The notes: generated from the letters alone by a model not told the origin. A stretch of 64,000 nt of DNA from Georgenia sp. EYE_87 (GCF_023148685.1 NZ_JAHXNL010000007.1:163581-227580); one strand, 5' to 3'; numbered from the stretch's first letter, positions 41,586-49,884 are shown. Translations and numbers: made by a program.

Positions 41586-42112
41586 CCGCCGCCGGCATCG
41601 CCGACGTCGCCGGGATGGTGCTCCTGGTGCTCGGCTCCACCCTCACCCTCGTCGCCGCGATCGCGGTCCTGCGGTTCCGGGACCTGTTCTCGCGGATGCA
41701 CGCGGCGACCAAGCCCCAGGTGCTCGGGCTGACGCTCATGATGGCCGGGCTGGCGCTCACGGTGCGCAACCCGGTGGTCGGCTGGACCCTGGTGCTGGTG
41801 GTCGCCTTCCAGCTGATCACCGCGCCCATCTCCGCCCACATGGTCGGCCGTGCCGGCTACCGCACCGGGAAGGTCGACTCCGCGGCCCTCGTCGTCGACG
41901 AGCTGACCCAGGACCTCGAGGCCTCCGAGAACCTCTCCGACGAGGAGGTCGAGCGGCGGATCGCCGTGCTCGACCGCGACCTCGCACGGTCCGGCGACGG
42001 GCGGGCCGGGGACGGGCGGGCCGGGGACGGACGGTCCGGGGACGGGCGGTCCGGGGACGGCAGGGCCGGGGACGGACGGGTCGACGGCGCCACGGGGCCC
42101 GGCAGGGGCTGA
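41582..42112 (+). CDS. mrpG: Mrp Na+/H+ antiporter subunit G
   Basis: A 176-residue protein. Residues 1-110 are the MrpG unit (GMVLLVLGSTLTLVAAIAVLRFRDLFSRMHAATKPQVLGLTLMMAGLAL). A cytoplasmic tail ends in six tandem (S/A)GDGR pentapeptides. It closes the operon; no clear hairpin follows within 200 bp. Confidence 0.93.
   Translation: MTAAGIADVAGMVLLVLGSTLTLVAAIAVLRFRDLFSRMHAATKPQVLGLTLMMAGLALTVRNPVVGWTLVLVVAFQLITAPISAHMVGRAGYRTGKVDSAALVVDELTQDLEASENLSDEEVERRIAVLDRDLARSGDGRAGDGRAGDGRSGDGRSGDGRAGDGRVDGATGPGRG
41990..42079 (+). repeat. 15-bp tandem repeat (x6) in the mrpG tail
   Basis: Six in-frame 15-bp units, each close to [TG]CCGGGGACGG[GA]CGG, encode SGDGR or AGDGR. Copy number is likely variable between strains. 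Confidence 0.85.
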
Positions 42113-42313
42113 CCGGCGCGTCGGCGATGTGCGCCCGCTCGCGACCGGGTCCGTCCGGCGGTGTCGCGGGCAGATGGAGCTGCGACGGCCCGCCGGCCGG
42201 TCTGGAGTGGCTGGACGCCATCGCCCGTATGCAGGCGGCGGCGGCGTCGGGCATGATCGAGGGGCACGCACGAGCCGCCGTGGACGGCGCACGCATCGAT
42301 CAGGGAGCACCGC

Positions 42314-42577
42314 ATGGACATCGGCTGGAGAGTCGTGAGCACGGGGGCGACGCTCGCCGCCACCCTGCTCACCACCAAGGCGGTCACCGCCGGCTGGAAG
42401 GCCGTCACGGGCAGGGACGCGCCCGTGGACGAGGACGACCCCGAGGTGGAGTGGTGGGAGGTCATCGCGTTCACCGTGGTCTCCGGCGCGCTCCTCGGCC
42501 TGGCCCGCCACTTCGCGCTGCGCGGCGCCACCAAGTTCTACGGCGGTCCGGTGGAGAAGCGCATCGACAAGGTCTGA
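42314..42577 (+). CDS. DUF4235 membrane protein
   Basis: An 87-residue protein matching DUF4235: MDIGWRVVSTGATLAATLLTTKAVTAGWKAVTGRDAPVDEDDPEVEWWEVIAFTVVSGALLGLARHFALRGATKFYGG. Two helices are separated by an acidic loop. GGGAGCACCGC precedes ATG. Found widely in Actinobacteria; function unknown. The 200 bp between mrpG and this gene hold no supported gene. Confidence 0.88.
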   Translation: MDIGWRVVSTGATLAATLLTTKAVTAGWKAVTGRDAPVDEDDPEVEWWEVIAFTVVSGALLGLARHFALRGATKFYGGPVEKRIDKV

Positions 42578-42605
42578 CCTCCGCGGTGCTAAGGTGCCGG
42601 TGATA

Positions 42606-42694
42606 CGACAGGGGAGCGCCGACCGGGCGCTGAGAGTGCGGACATCCGCAGACCCTCGAACCTGCACCGGTTAGCACCGGCGAAGGAAGTCGGG
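42606..42694 (+). promoter_or_regulatory. TPP riboswitch (THI element)
   Basis: The conserved blocks of the thiamine pyrophosphate aptamer are present in order: GGGGAGCGCC, GGCGCTGAGAGTGC, AGACCCTCGAACCTG and CACCGG...GAAGGAA. It lies upstream of the thiamine importer genes, with a TAAGGT -10-like box at 42590-42595. Confidence 0.95.
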
Positions 42695-42735
42695 ACTTCT
42701 CTCCCCGTGGCCGCGCACCAGCGCCCGGCCGCGGG

Positions 42736-42755
42736 CCCTCCTGCACCTCGGGAGG
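42736..42755 (+). promoter_or_regulatory. thiB: Ribosome-site sequestering hairpin downstream of the TPP aptamer
   Basis: CCCTCC (42736-42741) can pair with GGGAGG (42750-42755), the Shine-Dalgarno sequence of thiB, across an 8-nt loop. This fits TPP control of translation initiation. Confidence 0.65.
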
Positions 42756-42760
42756 ACACG

Positions 42761-43885
42761 ATGACCAGCACCATCACCCGCCGCCGGCCCACCTCGGGCC
42801 GTCGCGCCGCCTCGGCCGTCTCGGCGACCACCGCCGTCGCCACCCTCGTCCTGGCCGGCTGCAGCCTGGGCGGCGGGGACGGCGGCGGCGCGGACGTCGG
42901 GGCGACGGCGAACGGCGGCGCCGCGGGCGGCGGCACGCTCACCGTCGTCACCCACGACTCCTTCGCCCTCAGCCAGGAGCTCCTGGACCAGTTCGAGGCG
43001 GACACCGGCTACCAGCTCGAGATGGTCGCCCCCGGCGACGGCGGCGCGCTGGTCAACCAGCTCGTCCTCACCGCCGACTCGCCGCTGGGCGACGTGGTCT
43101 ATGGCATCGACAACTCCTTCGCGGCGCGCGCGATCGACGCGGGCGTGCTCGAGCCGTACACCCCCGCGGACCTGCCCACCTCCGCGGAGCAGCACGCCGT
43201 GGACGACGCGGGCTCGCTCACCCCGGTCGACATGGGCGACGTGTGCCTGAACGTCGACCACCAGTGGTTCACCGAGCAGGGCGTCCCCGAGCCCACCACC
43301 CTCGAGGACCTCACCGACCCCGCGTACAAGGACCTCCTCGTCGTCACCAACCCCGCGACGTCGTCGCCCGGCCTGTCCTTCCTGCTCGCCACGGTCGGCG
43401 CCTTCGGCGAGGACGGCTGGCAGCAGTACTGGGAGGACCTGAAGGCCAACGGGGTCAAGGTCGTCGAGGGCTGGTCCGACGCCTACTACGTCGACTTCTC
43501 CGGCTCCGAGGGTGCCGGTCCGCGCCCGATCGTGCTCTCCTACGCCTCCTCGCCGGCGGCGGAGGTGCCCGAGGGCGGCGGCGAGCCGCGCACCGGCGCG
43601 ATGCTCGACACGTGCTTCCGGCAGGTCGAGTACGCCGGCGTGCTGGCCGGTGCGGAGAACCCCGACGGTGCGCGCGCCTTCGTGGACTTCCTCGTCTCGC
43701 CCGAGGTGCAGGCCGACATCCCGGGCCAGATGTACATGTACCCCGTGGACGACACGGTCGAGCTCCCCGAGGCGTGGGCCGAGCACGCCCCGCTCGCCGA
43801 GGAGCCCTTCGCCGTCGACCCGGCAACGATCAGCGCCAACCGCGAGGAGTGGATCTCCACCTGGTCCGAGATCGTGATCGGCTGA
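42761..43885 (+). CDS. thiB: Thiamine ABC transporter substrate-binding lipoprotein
   Basis: A 374-residue lipoprotein with a signal sequence and lipobox LAGC at residues 31-34. The mature protein has the ThiB/TbpA pattern: LTVVTHDSFALSQELLDQFEADTGYQLEMVAPGDGGALVNQLVLTADSPLGDVVYGIDNSFAARAIDAGVLEPY and LDTCFRQVEYAGVLAGAENPDGARAFVDFLVS. It binds thiamine or phosphates outside the membrane and delivers it to ThiP. GGAGG is 5 nt before the ATG and can be masked by the riboswitch expression platform. Confidence 0.95.
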   Translation: MTSTITRRRPTSGRRAASAVSATTAVATLVLAGCSLGGGDGGGADVGATANGGAAGGGTLTVVTHDSFALSQELLDQFEADTGYQLEMVAPGDGGALVNQLVLTADSPLGDVVYGIDNSFAARAIDAGVLEPYTPADLPTSAEQHAVDDAGSLTPVDMGDVCLNVDHQWFTEQGVPEPTTLEDLTDPAYKDLLVVTNPATSSPGLSFLLATVGAFGEDGWQQYWEDLKANGVKVVEGWSDAYYVDFSGSEGAGPRPIVLSYASSPAAEVPEGGGEPRTGAMLDTCFRQVEYAGVLAGAENPDGARAFVDFLVSPEVQADIPGQMYMYPVDDTVELPEAWAEHAPLAEEPFAVDPATISANREEWISTWSEIVIG

Positions 43886-45564
43886 TGGCCCGGCGGCTGG
43901 GATGGGCGCTGGCGACGGCGGTGCCGCTGGTCTTCCTCGGCACCTTCTTCGCCTGGCCCGTCCTGGCCATCGTCGGCCAGGGGTTCTTCCCCGACGGCGC
44001 CCTCGACCTCTCCGCCGTCGGCGAGGTCTTCTCCCGGTCCCGGACCTGGCGGATCGTCGGCCTGACCGTGGCACAGGCCGTGGCCGGCACCGCGCTGGCG
44101 GTGCTGCTCGGCGTGCCCGGCGCCTACGTCCTCTACCGGTGCCGCTTCCGCGGCCGCGGGCTCGTGCGTGCGTTCGTCACGGTCCCGTTCGTGCTGCCCA
44201 CCGTGGTGGTCGGCGTCGCGTTCCGCGCGCTGCTGGCGGAGGGCGGGCTGCTCGGCTTCCTCGGGCTGGACGGGACGTTCGCCGCGATCGTCGCGGCGCT
44301 GGTGTTCTTCAACTACGCCCTCGTGGTCCGCACCGTCGGCGGGCTGTGGGCACGGCTGGACCCGCGCGCGGAGCAGGCCGCCCGCGCGCTCGGCGCCTCG
44401 CCCGCCCGCGCGTTCCGCACCGTGACGCTCCCGGCGCTCGGCCCGGCGATCGCCTCGGCGGCATCGATGGTGTTCCTCTTCTGCGCCACCGCCTTCGGGG
44501 TGGTGCTCGTCCTCGGCGGGCTGCGCTTCGGCACCATCGAGACCGAGATCTGGATCCAGACCACCCAGTTCCTCGACCTGCGGGCCGCCGCGGTCCTCTC
44601 CGTGGTCCAGCTCGTGGTGGTCGCCGCCGCGCTCACCCTCGCCGGGCGCAGCCGTCGGCGTCAGGAGCGCGCCCTGCGGCTGCGCACCGACAACGACGCC
44701 GGCAACCAGCTGCGCCTCGTCGTCCGCCGCGGCGGCTCGCTGCGCCCCGGGCCGGATCTCGGCCCCGCCCTGGTGACCGCCGCCGTCGTCGTGGGACTGC
44801 TCGGCCTGCCGCTGGCGGGCCTGGTGGTGCGGTCCTTCCGCACCCCCGACAGCGGCTGGGGCCTGGCCAACTACGTCAACCTCGGCACCACCGGCGGCCC
44901 CAACGCCCTGACGGTCACCGTCTGGGAGGCCACCGCCAACTCCCTGCGCGTCGCCGTCGACGCCACCGTCATCGCCGTCACGGTCGGCACCCTGGTCGCG
45001 CTGGTCGTCTCCCGCCGACCCCGCCGCCGCGCCGCCCGCCGGGCGGTGAACCTGCTCGACGCGCTGTTCATGCTGCCGCTCGGCGTCTCCGCGGTCACCG
45101 TCGGCTTCGGGTTCCTCATCACCCTGGACCGCCCGCCGCTGGACCTGCGCAGCTCACCGGTCCTCGTCCCGATCGCCCAGGCGGTCGTGGCCACGCCCAT
45201 GGTGGTGCGCACGGTGCTGCCGGTGCTGCGCGCCATCGACCCACGCCTCCGCGAGGCCGCCGCGACCCTGGGTGCGTCGCCCGGGCGGGTGCTCGCCACC
45301 GTCGACGGGCCGTTCCTCGTCCGTGGCCTGGGCCTGGCGATCGGCTTCGCCTTCGCCGTCTCGCTCGGCGAGTTCGGCGCCACCTCGTTCCTCGCCCGGC
45401 CCGACCGGCCCACCCTGCCGGTGGTCGTCTTCCGGCTCATCGGCCGCCCCGGCGCCGAGAACTACGGCATGGCGATGGCGGCCGCCGTCGTGCTCGCGGT
45501 CCTCACCGCGACGGTCATGGGTCTCGCCGAGAAGCTGCGCACGAAGGAGGCCTCCGAGTGGTGA
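43885..45564 (+). CDS. thiP: Thiamine ABC transporter permease
   Basis: A 559-residue permease with two fused BPD_transp_1 halves, each with six helices. The EAA loops are EQAARALGASPARAFRTVTLPALGPAI and REAAATLGASPGRVLATVDGPFLVRGL. The ATG shares its A with the thiB TGA (TGATG), so translation is coupled. Confidence 0.93.
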   Translation: MARRLGWALATAVPLVFLGTFFAWPVLAIVGQGFFPDGALDLSAVGEVFSRSRTWRIVGLTVAQAVAGTALAVLLGVPGAYVLYRCRFRGRGLVRAFVTVPFVLPTVVVGVAFRALLAEGGLLGFLGLDGTFAAIVAALVFFNYALVVRTVGGLWARLDPRAEQAARALGASPARAFRTVTLPALGPAIASAASMVFLFCATAFGVVLVLGGLRFGTIETEIWIQTTQFLDLRAAAVLSVVQLVVVAAALTLAGRSRRRQERALRLRTDNDAGNQLRLVVRRGGSLRPGPDLGPALVTAAVVVGLLGLPLAGLVVRSFRTPDSGWGLANYVNLGTTGGPNALTVTVWEATANSLRVAVDATVIAVTVGTLVALVVSRRPRRRAARRAVNLLDALFMLPLGVSAVTVGFGFLITLDRPPLDLRSSPVLVPIAQAVVATPMVVRTVLPVLRAIDPRLREAAATLGASPGRVLATVDGPFLVRGLGLAIGFAFAVSLGEFGATSFLARPDRPTLPVVVFRLIGRPGAENYGMAMAAAVVLAVLTATVMGLAEKLRTKEASEW

Positions 45565-46727
45565 CCAGAGACCTGCGGTTCCGGACCGCTCCCGCTGCGG
45601 CGGCCGCGCCGTCGTCCCCGGCCGCCGGCCCTCAGCCGGACCCCGGCCGGCGCCCAGGCCTGGCAGTGCGCGGCCTCGTCGTCCGCTACGAGGGGCCCGG
45701 GAAGGCCGGGACGACGGCGGTGGCCGGGGTCGACCTGGACGTCGCCGTCGGGGAGGTCGTCGCTCTGCTCGGGCCGTCCGGCTCGGGCAAGTCGTCGCTG
45801 CTGCGCGCCGTGGCCGGGCTGGAGCCCGTGGCCGCCGGCACGGTGACCTGGGACGGGCGGGACGTCACCGGCGTGCCCGTGCACCGCCGCGGCTTCGGGC
45901 TGATGTTCCAGGACGGCCAGCTCTTCCCGCACCGGTCGGTGGCGGGCAACGTCGGGTACGGCCTGGCGGCGGCGGGGCTGACGCGGGCGGCCCGGGACGC
46001 GCGCGTGGCGGAGCTGCTCGAGCTCGTCGGGCTGGCCGGCTACGGCCCGCGCGCCGTCACCACCCTCTCGGGCGGGCAGGCGCAGCGGGTGGCGCTGGCG
46101 CGGTCCCTCGCCCCGGCGCCCCAGCTGCTGCTGCTCGACGAGCCGCTCTCGGCGCTGGACCGGGGGCTCCGCGAGCGCCTCACCGGCGAGCTGCACGACA
46201 TCCTGCGCCGCACCGGCACCACGGCCCTGTACGTCACGCACGACCACGACGAGGCGTTCACGGTCGCCGACCGGGTGGCGGTGATGATCGACGGGCGCCT
46301 CGCCCAGGTGGACGAGCCGGGCCGGCTGTGGCGGGCACCGGTCGATCGCGCCGTGGCCGCCTTCCTCGGGTACGGGCCGTTCCTCCCGGCCGAGCGACGC
46401 GGCGACGTGGCCAGCACGGTGCTGGGGGAGGTGCCGGTGCGCGGGACGGGCCGGGCGGTGCTCAGCGAGCCCGGCGACGTCGTGGTCGGCCTGGGGCCGG
46501 GGGCGCTCCAGGTGGTCACCGGCGAGGGGTGGGCCGGCGGGCACGACCTGCAGGTGCCGGTGGCCGCGAGCCGGTTCGTCCGCGGCCGCACGGAGGTGGA
46601 CGTCGAGCTGCCTGGCGGCCTGCTCGCATCCGCGGTGGCGGCGGGTGCGGTCGAGGTGGGGTCGCTGGTGCAGGTGCGGCTGGACCCCGACGGCGCCGTC
46701 GTCGTCCCCGCGGGCCCGACCGACTGA
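45558..46727 (+). CDS. thiQ: Thiamine ABC transporter ATP-binding protein
   Basis: A 389-residue ABC ATPase: Walker A GPSGSGKSSLL, Q-loop MFQDGQLFPH, signature LSGGQAQRVALARSLA, Walker B LLLLDEPLSALD and H-loop YVTHDHDEA. A C-terminal TOBE-like regulatory domain of about 110 residues is present, longer than enterobacterial ThiQ. GTG 45558 lies 7 nt after AAGGAGG; GTG 45561, overlapping the thiP stop as GTGA, is the alternative. Confidence 0.92.
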   Translation: MVTRDLRFRTAPAAAAAPSSPAAGPQPDPGRRPGLAVRGLVVRYEGPGKAGTTAVAGVDLDVAVGEVVALLGPSGSGKSSLLRAVAGLEPVAAGTVTWDGRDVTGVPVHRRGFGLMFQDGQLFPHRSVAGNVGYGLAAAGLTRAARDARVAELLELVGLAGYGPRAVTTLSGGQAQRVALARSLAPAPQLLLLDEPLSALDRGLRERLTGELHDILRRTGTTALYVTHDHDEAFTVADRVAVMIDGRLAQVDEPGRLWRAPVDRAVAAFLGYGPFLPAERRGDVASTVLGEVPVRGTGRAVLSEPGDVVVGLGPGALQVVTGEGWAGGHDLQVPVAASRFVRGRTEVDVELPGGLLASAVAAGAVEVGSLVQVRLDPDGAVVVPAGPTD

Positions 46728-46734
46728 CACATCG

Positions 46735-46848
46735 TCACGAGCCCCAACTGCTCGTCGGGCGTCACCACCTCTGACGAGCATGCCCTCACTGCTCGTCGGG
46801 CGGCAGCCCCTCTGACGAGCATGCCCTAAGTGCTCGTCGGGCAGGTCA
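46735..46848. repeat. 41-bp tandem repeat with internal hairpins (about 2.7 units)
   Basis: TGCTCGTCGGGC occurs at 46749, 46790 and 46831 and GACGAGCATGCCCT at 46773 and 46814, all at 41-bp spacing. A degenerate start at 46735 reads CACGAGC. Within each unit GACGAGCA pairs with TGCTCGTC, so every unit can form a hairpin. It fills the space between two convergent genes (thiQ and the polymerase). Confidence 0.85.
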
Positions 46849-46890
46849 GACGGGCGGTCAGGGCGTGTTCGGCCACCGGGACCTGCCGGC

Positions 46891-48603
46891 TCAGCCGGCT
46901 TCGCCGTAGTTCTCCACGACGGCGACGTCGAGGGCGAACTCGACCGGGAAGTTGCCGAAGAGCAGCCGGCCCGCCCGGGCGGCGGACTCCCGCACCGCCG
47001 CGGCGACGTCGTCCGCGAGCTCGGCGGGGGTGTGCACGATGACCTCGTCGTGGAGGAAGAAGACCAGGTGCGGACCGGTCGCCGCCCCGCCCTCGGCGCC
47101 CGGACCCAGGGAGCGCAGCCGCAGCCGGAGCTCCGCCATCCAGCACAGCGCCCACTCCGCCGCCGTGCCCTGCACCACGAAGTTGCGGGTGAAGCGGCCC
47201 CAGTCGCGCGCGAACTGCCTCGCGCGCCGGGTGTCCGCGTCGGTCGCGTCGGGCTCGCTCGCGCGGCGCTGGGCCTGCTGCCAGGACGCGGGCGGCGGCG
47301 GCGACGTGCGGCCCAGCCACGTGCTCACCACCCCGCCGCGCTCGCCGGTCCGGGCGGCCTCCTCCACGACGGCGGTCGCGCGCGGGTAGGCACGCACGAG
47401 CCGGGGCATGAGCTGCCCCGACTCCCCGGTGGTCGCGCCGTACAGCGCGCCGAGCATCGCCACCTTGGCGCGGGCGCGGGTGTCGACGACGCCGTCGTCC
47501 ACGAGCCCCTGGTACAGGTCCGCACCCCGCCCGGCCTGCGCCATCGCCGAGTCGCGGGACATCGCGGCGAGCACGCGCGGCTCGAGCTGCGCGGCGTCGG
47601 CGACGACGAGCCGCCACCCCGGGTCGGCCGCGACGGCGGCCCGTACCTGCTTGGGCAGCTGGAGCGCGCCGCCGCCGCTGGTGGCCCACCGGCCGGTGAC
47701 GACCCCGCCGGGGACGTAGTCGGGGTGGAAGCGTGCGCGCCCGTCGCTCGCGCGCGGACGGATCCACGCGTCCATCCAGGCCCAGCCGTTCGCGCTGAGC
47801 AGGCGCGCGAGCTTCTTATACTCCAGCAGGGGCGCGATGACCGGATGGTCGTAGCGTGCCAGCTCCCACTTCCGGGTGGTGCTCACCTCGACCCCGGCCG
47901 AGTGGAGGGCGCGCAGCAGCTCGGCGGGGGAGTCGGGGTTGAGCGCGGGCGCTCCCAGGTGGCCGCGGATCTCGGCGGCGAGGCTCTCGAGACGCGCGGG
48001 CCGAGCCCCGGCCGGCGGGCGCGGGCCCAGCAGCTCTGTGAGCAGGCGGTCGTGGACCTCGCGGTCCCACGGGAGCCCGTCGTGCGCCATCTCGGCGGCC
48101 AGGAGCGCGCCGGCGGACTCGGCCGCGAGCAGCAGCCGGAGCCGGCCGGGTTCGGAGGCGGCGTCGACGGCGGCGGTCTGGCGGTCGTGCTCGGCGAGGA
48201 CCTCCTCCGCGCTGAGCGCCGGACCGACGGCGTCGAGCAGCGTCGGCTCGTGCGCGGGGTCGGTGGCGTGGTCCCAGGGGCCGTCCGGGCCGGTGGCGAG
48301 GGCAGAGGCGGCGCTGGCGGCCGCGTTCCGGAGGATCACGTGGCACAGCCGAAGGTCGTGGCAGCGCTCCACCCTGACGCCGGCGCGCAGCAGCGGCGGG
48401 TAGGTGGTCGCGGTGTCCGCCCACACCCAGCGCGGGCGGTGGTCCTCCTCGAGCCGGCGGACGCGCTCGGGCAGGTCGCCGGCGGCGACGACGTCCCCGG
48501 CGCCCGCGAGGCCAGCGGCACCTGGGCGGTCACCGGTACCTGCGCCGTCGGCGAGCGGCCTCAGGTGCGCGCCGCCGTCGACGGCGGAGACCACGATCCT
48601 CAC
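46891..48603 (-). CDS. Family A DNA polymerase lacking the 5'-nuclease domain (annotated in this lineage as bifunctional 3'-5' exonuclease/DNA polymerase)
   Basis: A 570-residue PolA-like protein. The N-terminal 170 residues are a degenerate exonuclease-like fold. The polymerase region has motif A LVVADAAQLEPRVLAAMS (variant of DYSQIELR), motif B RARAKVAMLGALYGATTGESG and motif C FFLHDEVIV. GGVVTGRWATSGGGALQLPK corresponds to the GRLSSxxPNLQN strand. The 5'-3' flap nuclease of Pol I is missing. Actinobacteria often carry such a second PolA-like enzyme, with likely roles in repair or gap filling. GTG 48603 is 6 nt after TACGCT. Confidence 0.87.
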   Translation of the reverse strand: MRIVVSAVDGGAHLRPLADGAGTGDRPGAAGLAGAGDVVAAGDLPERVRRLEEDHRPRWVWADTATTYPPLLRAGVRVERCHDLRLCHVILRNAAASAASALATGPDGPWDHATDPAHEPTLLDAVGPALSAEEVLAEHDRQTAAVDAASEPGRLRLLLAAESAGALLAAEMAHDGLPWDREVHDRLLTELLGPRPPAGARPARLESLAAEIRGHLGAPALNPDSPAELLRALHSAGVEVSTTRKWELARYDHPVIAPLLEYKKLARLLSANGWAWMDAWIRPRASDGRARFHPDYVPGGVVTGRWATSGGGALQLPKQVRAAVAADPGWRLVVADAAQLEPRVLAAMSRDSAMAQAGRGADLYQGLVDDGVVDTRARAKVAMLGALYGATTGESGQLMPRLVRAYPRATAVVEEAARTGERGGVVSTWLGRTSPPPPASWQQAQRRASEPDATDADTRRARQFARDWGRFTRNFVVQGTAAEWALCWMAELRLRLRSLGPGAEGGAATGPHLVFFLHDEVIVHTPAELADDVAAAVRESAARAGRLLFGNFPVEFALDVAVVENYGEAG

Positions 48604-48609
48604 CGCCGC

Positions 48610-48615
48610 AGCGTA
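48610..48615 (-). promoter_or_regulatory. Leaderless -10 box of the family A polymerase gene
   Basis: TACGCT (minus strand) with 6 nt to GTG 48603. Confidence 0.5.
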
Positions 48616-48759
48616 TGCGGGGCGCTCACCCTCACCGCGCACGTGGCGTCGGTCCCGGCCACGGCCGGCGTCGGTCCCGCTGGCACGTGCCGTCGCTCGC
48701 GGCGGCGCGGGTGGCGTCGCTCCCGGCGGCGGGGGGCGGTCGATCCCTGGCGGGGAGCC

Positions 48760-49266
48760 TCAGTCCTCCGGCTGCGCGGCGAGGCCCGCGTAGTAGCTCG
48801 ACTGCGCCGGGTAGTAGTCCTCGAACTTCACCGGTGCCAGACCAGCTTGAGCGGCCAGCAGGTTGTCGAGGTAGTACTCCCAGCCGGGTCCGACGTCGGC
48901 GGGGTCGGCGGCCGCGTCGAGGTGGTGGACGAGGGTGACGGTGCTGCCCCCGCCGGTCTCCGCCACGAACACCTCGAGCGGCCAGCCGCCGGCCTCGTCG
49001 CTGAGCCTGACGGCCAGGTGGCGCGGCGGCTCGCACGCGGTGATCGTCACGGCCGACTCGGGGTTTCCCTCCTCGAAGTTCAGGGTGAACCGGACCGTGC
49101 TGCCGGCTCCCGGCGTGCCCGACCAGCCGCCGATCCAGCGGGCCGTCTTCTCCGGCTCGGTCAGCCACGCCCACAGCTCCTCGACCGGGACGTCCAGCGT
49201 CCGCGCGAGCCTCAGGTCTCTGCCGTCTTCGGTCGCGACGAGCGACCCCGTCGGTGTGGTGTTCAT
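48760..49266 (-). CDS. SRPBCC/AHSA1-domain protein
   Basis: A 168-residue protein: RLARTLDVPVEELWAWLTEPEKTARWIGGWSGTPGAGSTVRFTLNFEEG and GGSTVTLVHHLDAAADPADVGPGWEYYLDNLLAAQ form the hydrophobic-cavity START-like fold of the Aha1 C-terminal/SRPBCC family. Ligand unknown. Such genes usually follow an ArsR-type regulator; here only a 23-codon ORF precedes it, whose TGA overlaps this ATG. Confidence 0.85.
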   Translation of the reverse strand: MNTTPTGSLVATEDGRDLRLARTLDVPVEELWAWLTEPEKTARWIGGWSGTPGAGSTVRFTLNFEEGNPESAVTITACEPPRHLAVRLSDEAGGWPLEVFVAETGGGSTVTLVHHLDAAADPADVGPGWEYYLDNLLAAQAGLAPVKFEDYYPAQSSYYAGLAAQPED

Positions 49267-49334
49267 GCGTGCACCTCCGGCAGTCCCTTGCCGCCGACGA
49301 CGGCGAGGTCGGCCTGGTCCGGCGCGTGAGTCAT
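49263..49334 (-). CDS. 23-codon leader ORF translationally coupled to the SRPBCC gene
   Basis: ATG at 49334, 6 nt after a TACGGT -10 box, opens a reading frame MTHAPDQADLAVVGGKGLPEVHA whose TGA overlaps the downstream ATG (ATGA). It also places GGAGG about 7 nt before that ATG. It is too short to be a domain. It could be a coupling leader peptide or the remnant of an in-frame-deleted regulator gene. Confidence 0.5.
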   Translation of the reverse strand: MTHAPDQADLAVVGGKGLPEVHA

Positions 49335-49340
49335 GGGCCC

Positions 49341-49346
49341 ACCGTA
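49341..49346 (-). promoter_or_regulatory. Leaderless -10 box of the leader ORF/SRPBCC unit
   Basis: TACGGT (minus strand) with 6 nt to ATG 49334. The same spacing as other leaderless candidates in this window supports transcription starting at the leader ORF. Confidence 0.5.
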
Positions 49347-49409
49347 GGGCGCGTACCCGGGCCACGGCGCGCTATGACGACGCGTCTCCGCGCCGCCGGG
49401 CCACGGCTC

Positions 49410-49784
49410 TCACGAGGCCGCGAGGTCCTGCACCGAGCGGGACAGCACGCAGAACTCGTTGCCCTCCGGATCGGCCAGCACCACCCAGCTCACGTCCGGG
49501 CCCTGCCCCACGTCCGCCCGGACCGCGCCGAGCGAGATGAGGCGCTCGACCTCCTCAGCCTGGGTGGAGCCGTCGGCGCGCAGATCGAGGTGCAGCCGGT
49601 TCTTCACCGTCTTGGGCTCGGGCACGTGGATCACGTCGATGCCCGGGCCGCCGTCACGGGGCCCGATGCTGATGATGCCGGAGTCGATCTCGAGCTCGAC
49701 CCAGCCGAGCGCAGCGAGCCAGAAGTCGGCCACTCGGCGCGGGTCGTGCGCGTCGATGGCGAGGGCGGCGATGGTCGCGGTCAT
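49410..49784 (-). CDS. VOC (glyoxalase-like) family protein
   Basis: A 124-residue protein. IAALAIDAHDPRRVADFWLAALGWVELEIDSGIISIGPRDGG and KNRLHLDLRADGSTQAEEVERLISLGAVRADVGQGPDVSWVVLADPEGNEFCVLS make two beta-alpha-beta-beta-beta units of the vicinal oxygen chelate fold. The HLDL and EFCV strands supply the usual metal ligands (His, Glu). Substrate unknown. A CATGCT box lies 6 nt before the ATG (weak leaderless candidate). Confidence 0.85.
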   Translation of the reverse strand: MTATIAALAIDAHDPRRVADFWLAALGWVELEIDSGIISIGPRDGGPGIDVIHVPEPKTVKNRLHLDLRADGSTQAEEVERLISLGAVRADVGQGPDVSWVVLADPEGNEFCVLSRSVQDLAAS

Positions 49785-49884
49785 GCGCCGAGCATGCCGT
49801 TCGGGGCCCGTTGCCGCACGACGCCCGGCCGTCACCCGGTGAGACCGGACGGCCCCAACGCGATACGGGCGGGGCGCCTGTCGG

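Noticed and set aside
42113..42313. Possible small gene between mrpG and the DUF4235 gene
   Set aside because: Open frames exist on both strands but none has a ribosome site, a recognisable protein pattern or coupling to neighbours.
46735..46848. Possible CRISPR array
   Set aside because: Only about three units, no constant repeat separated by variable spacers, and no cas genes in the window.
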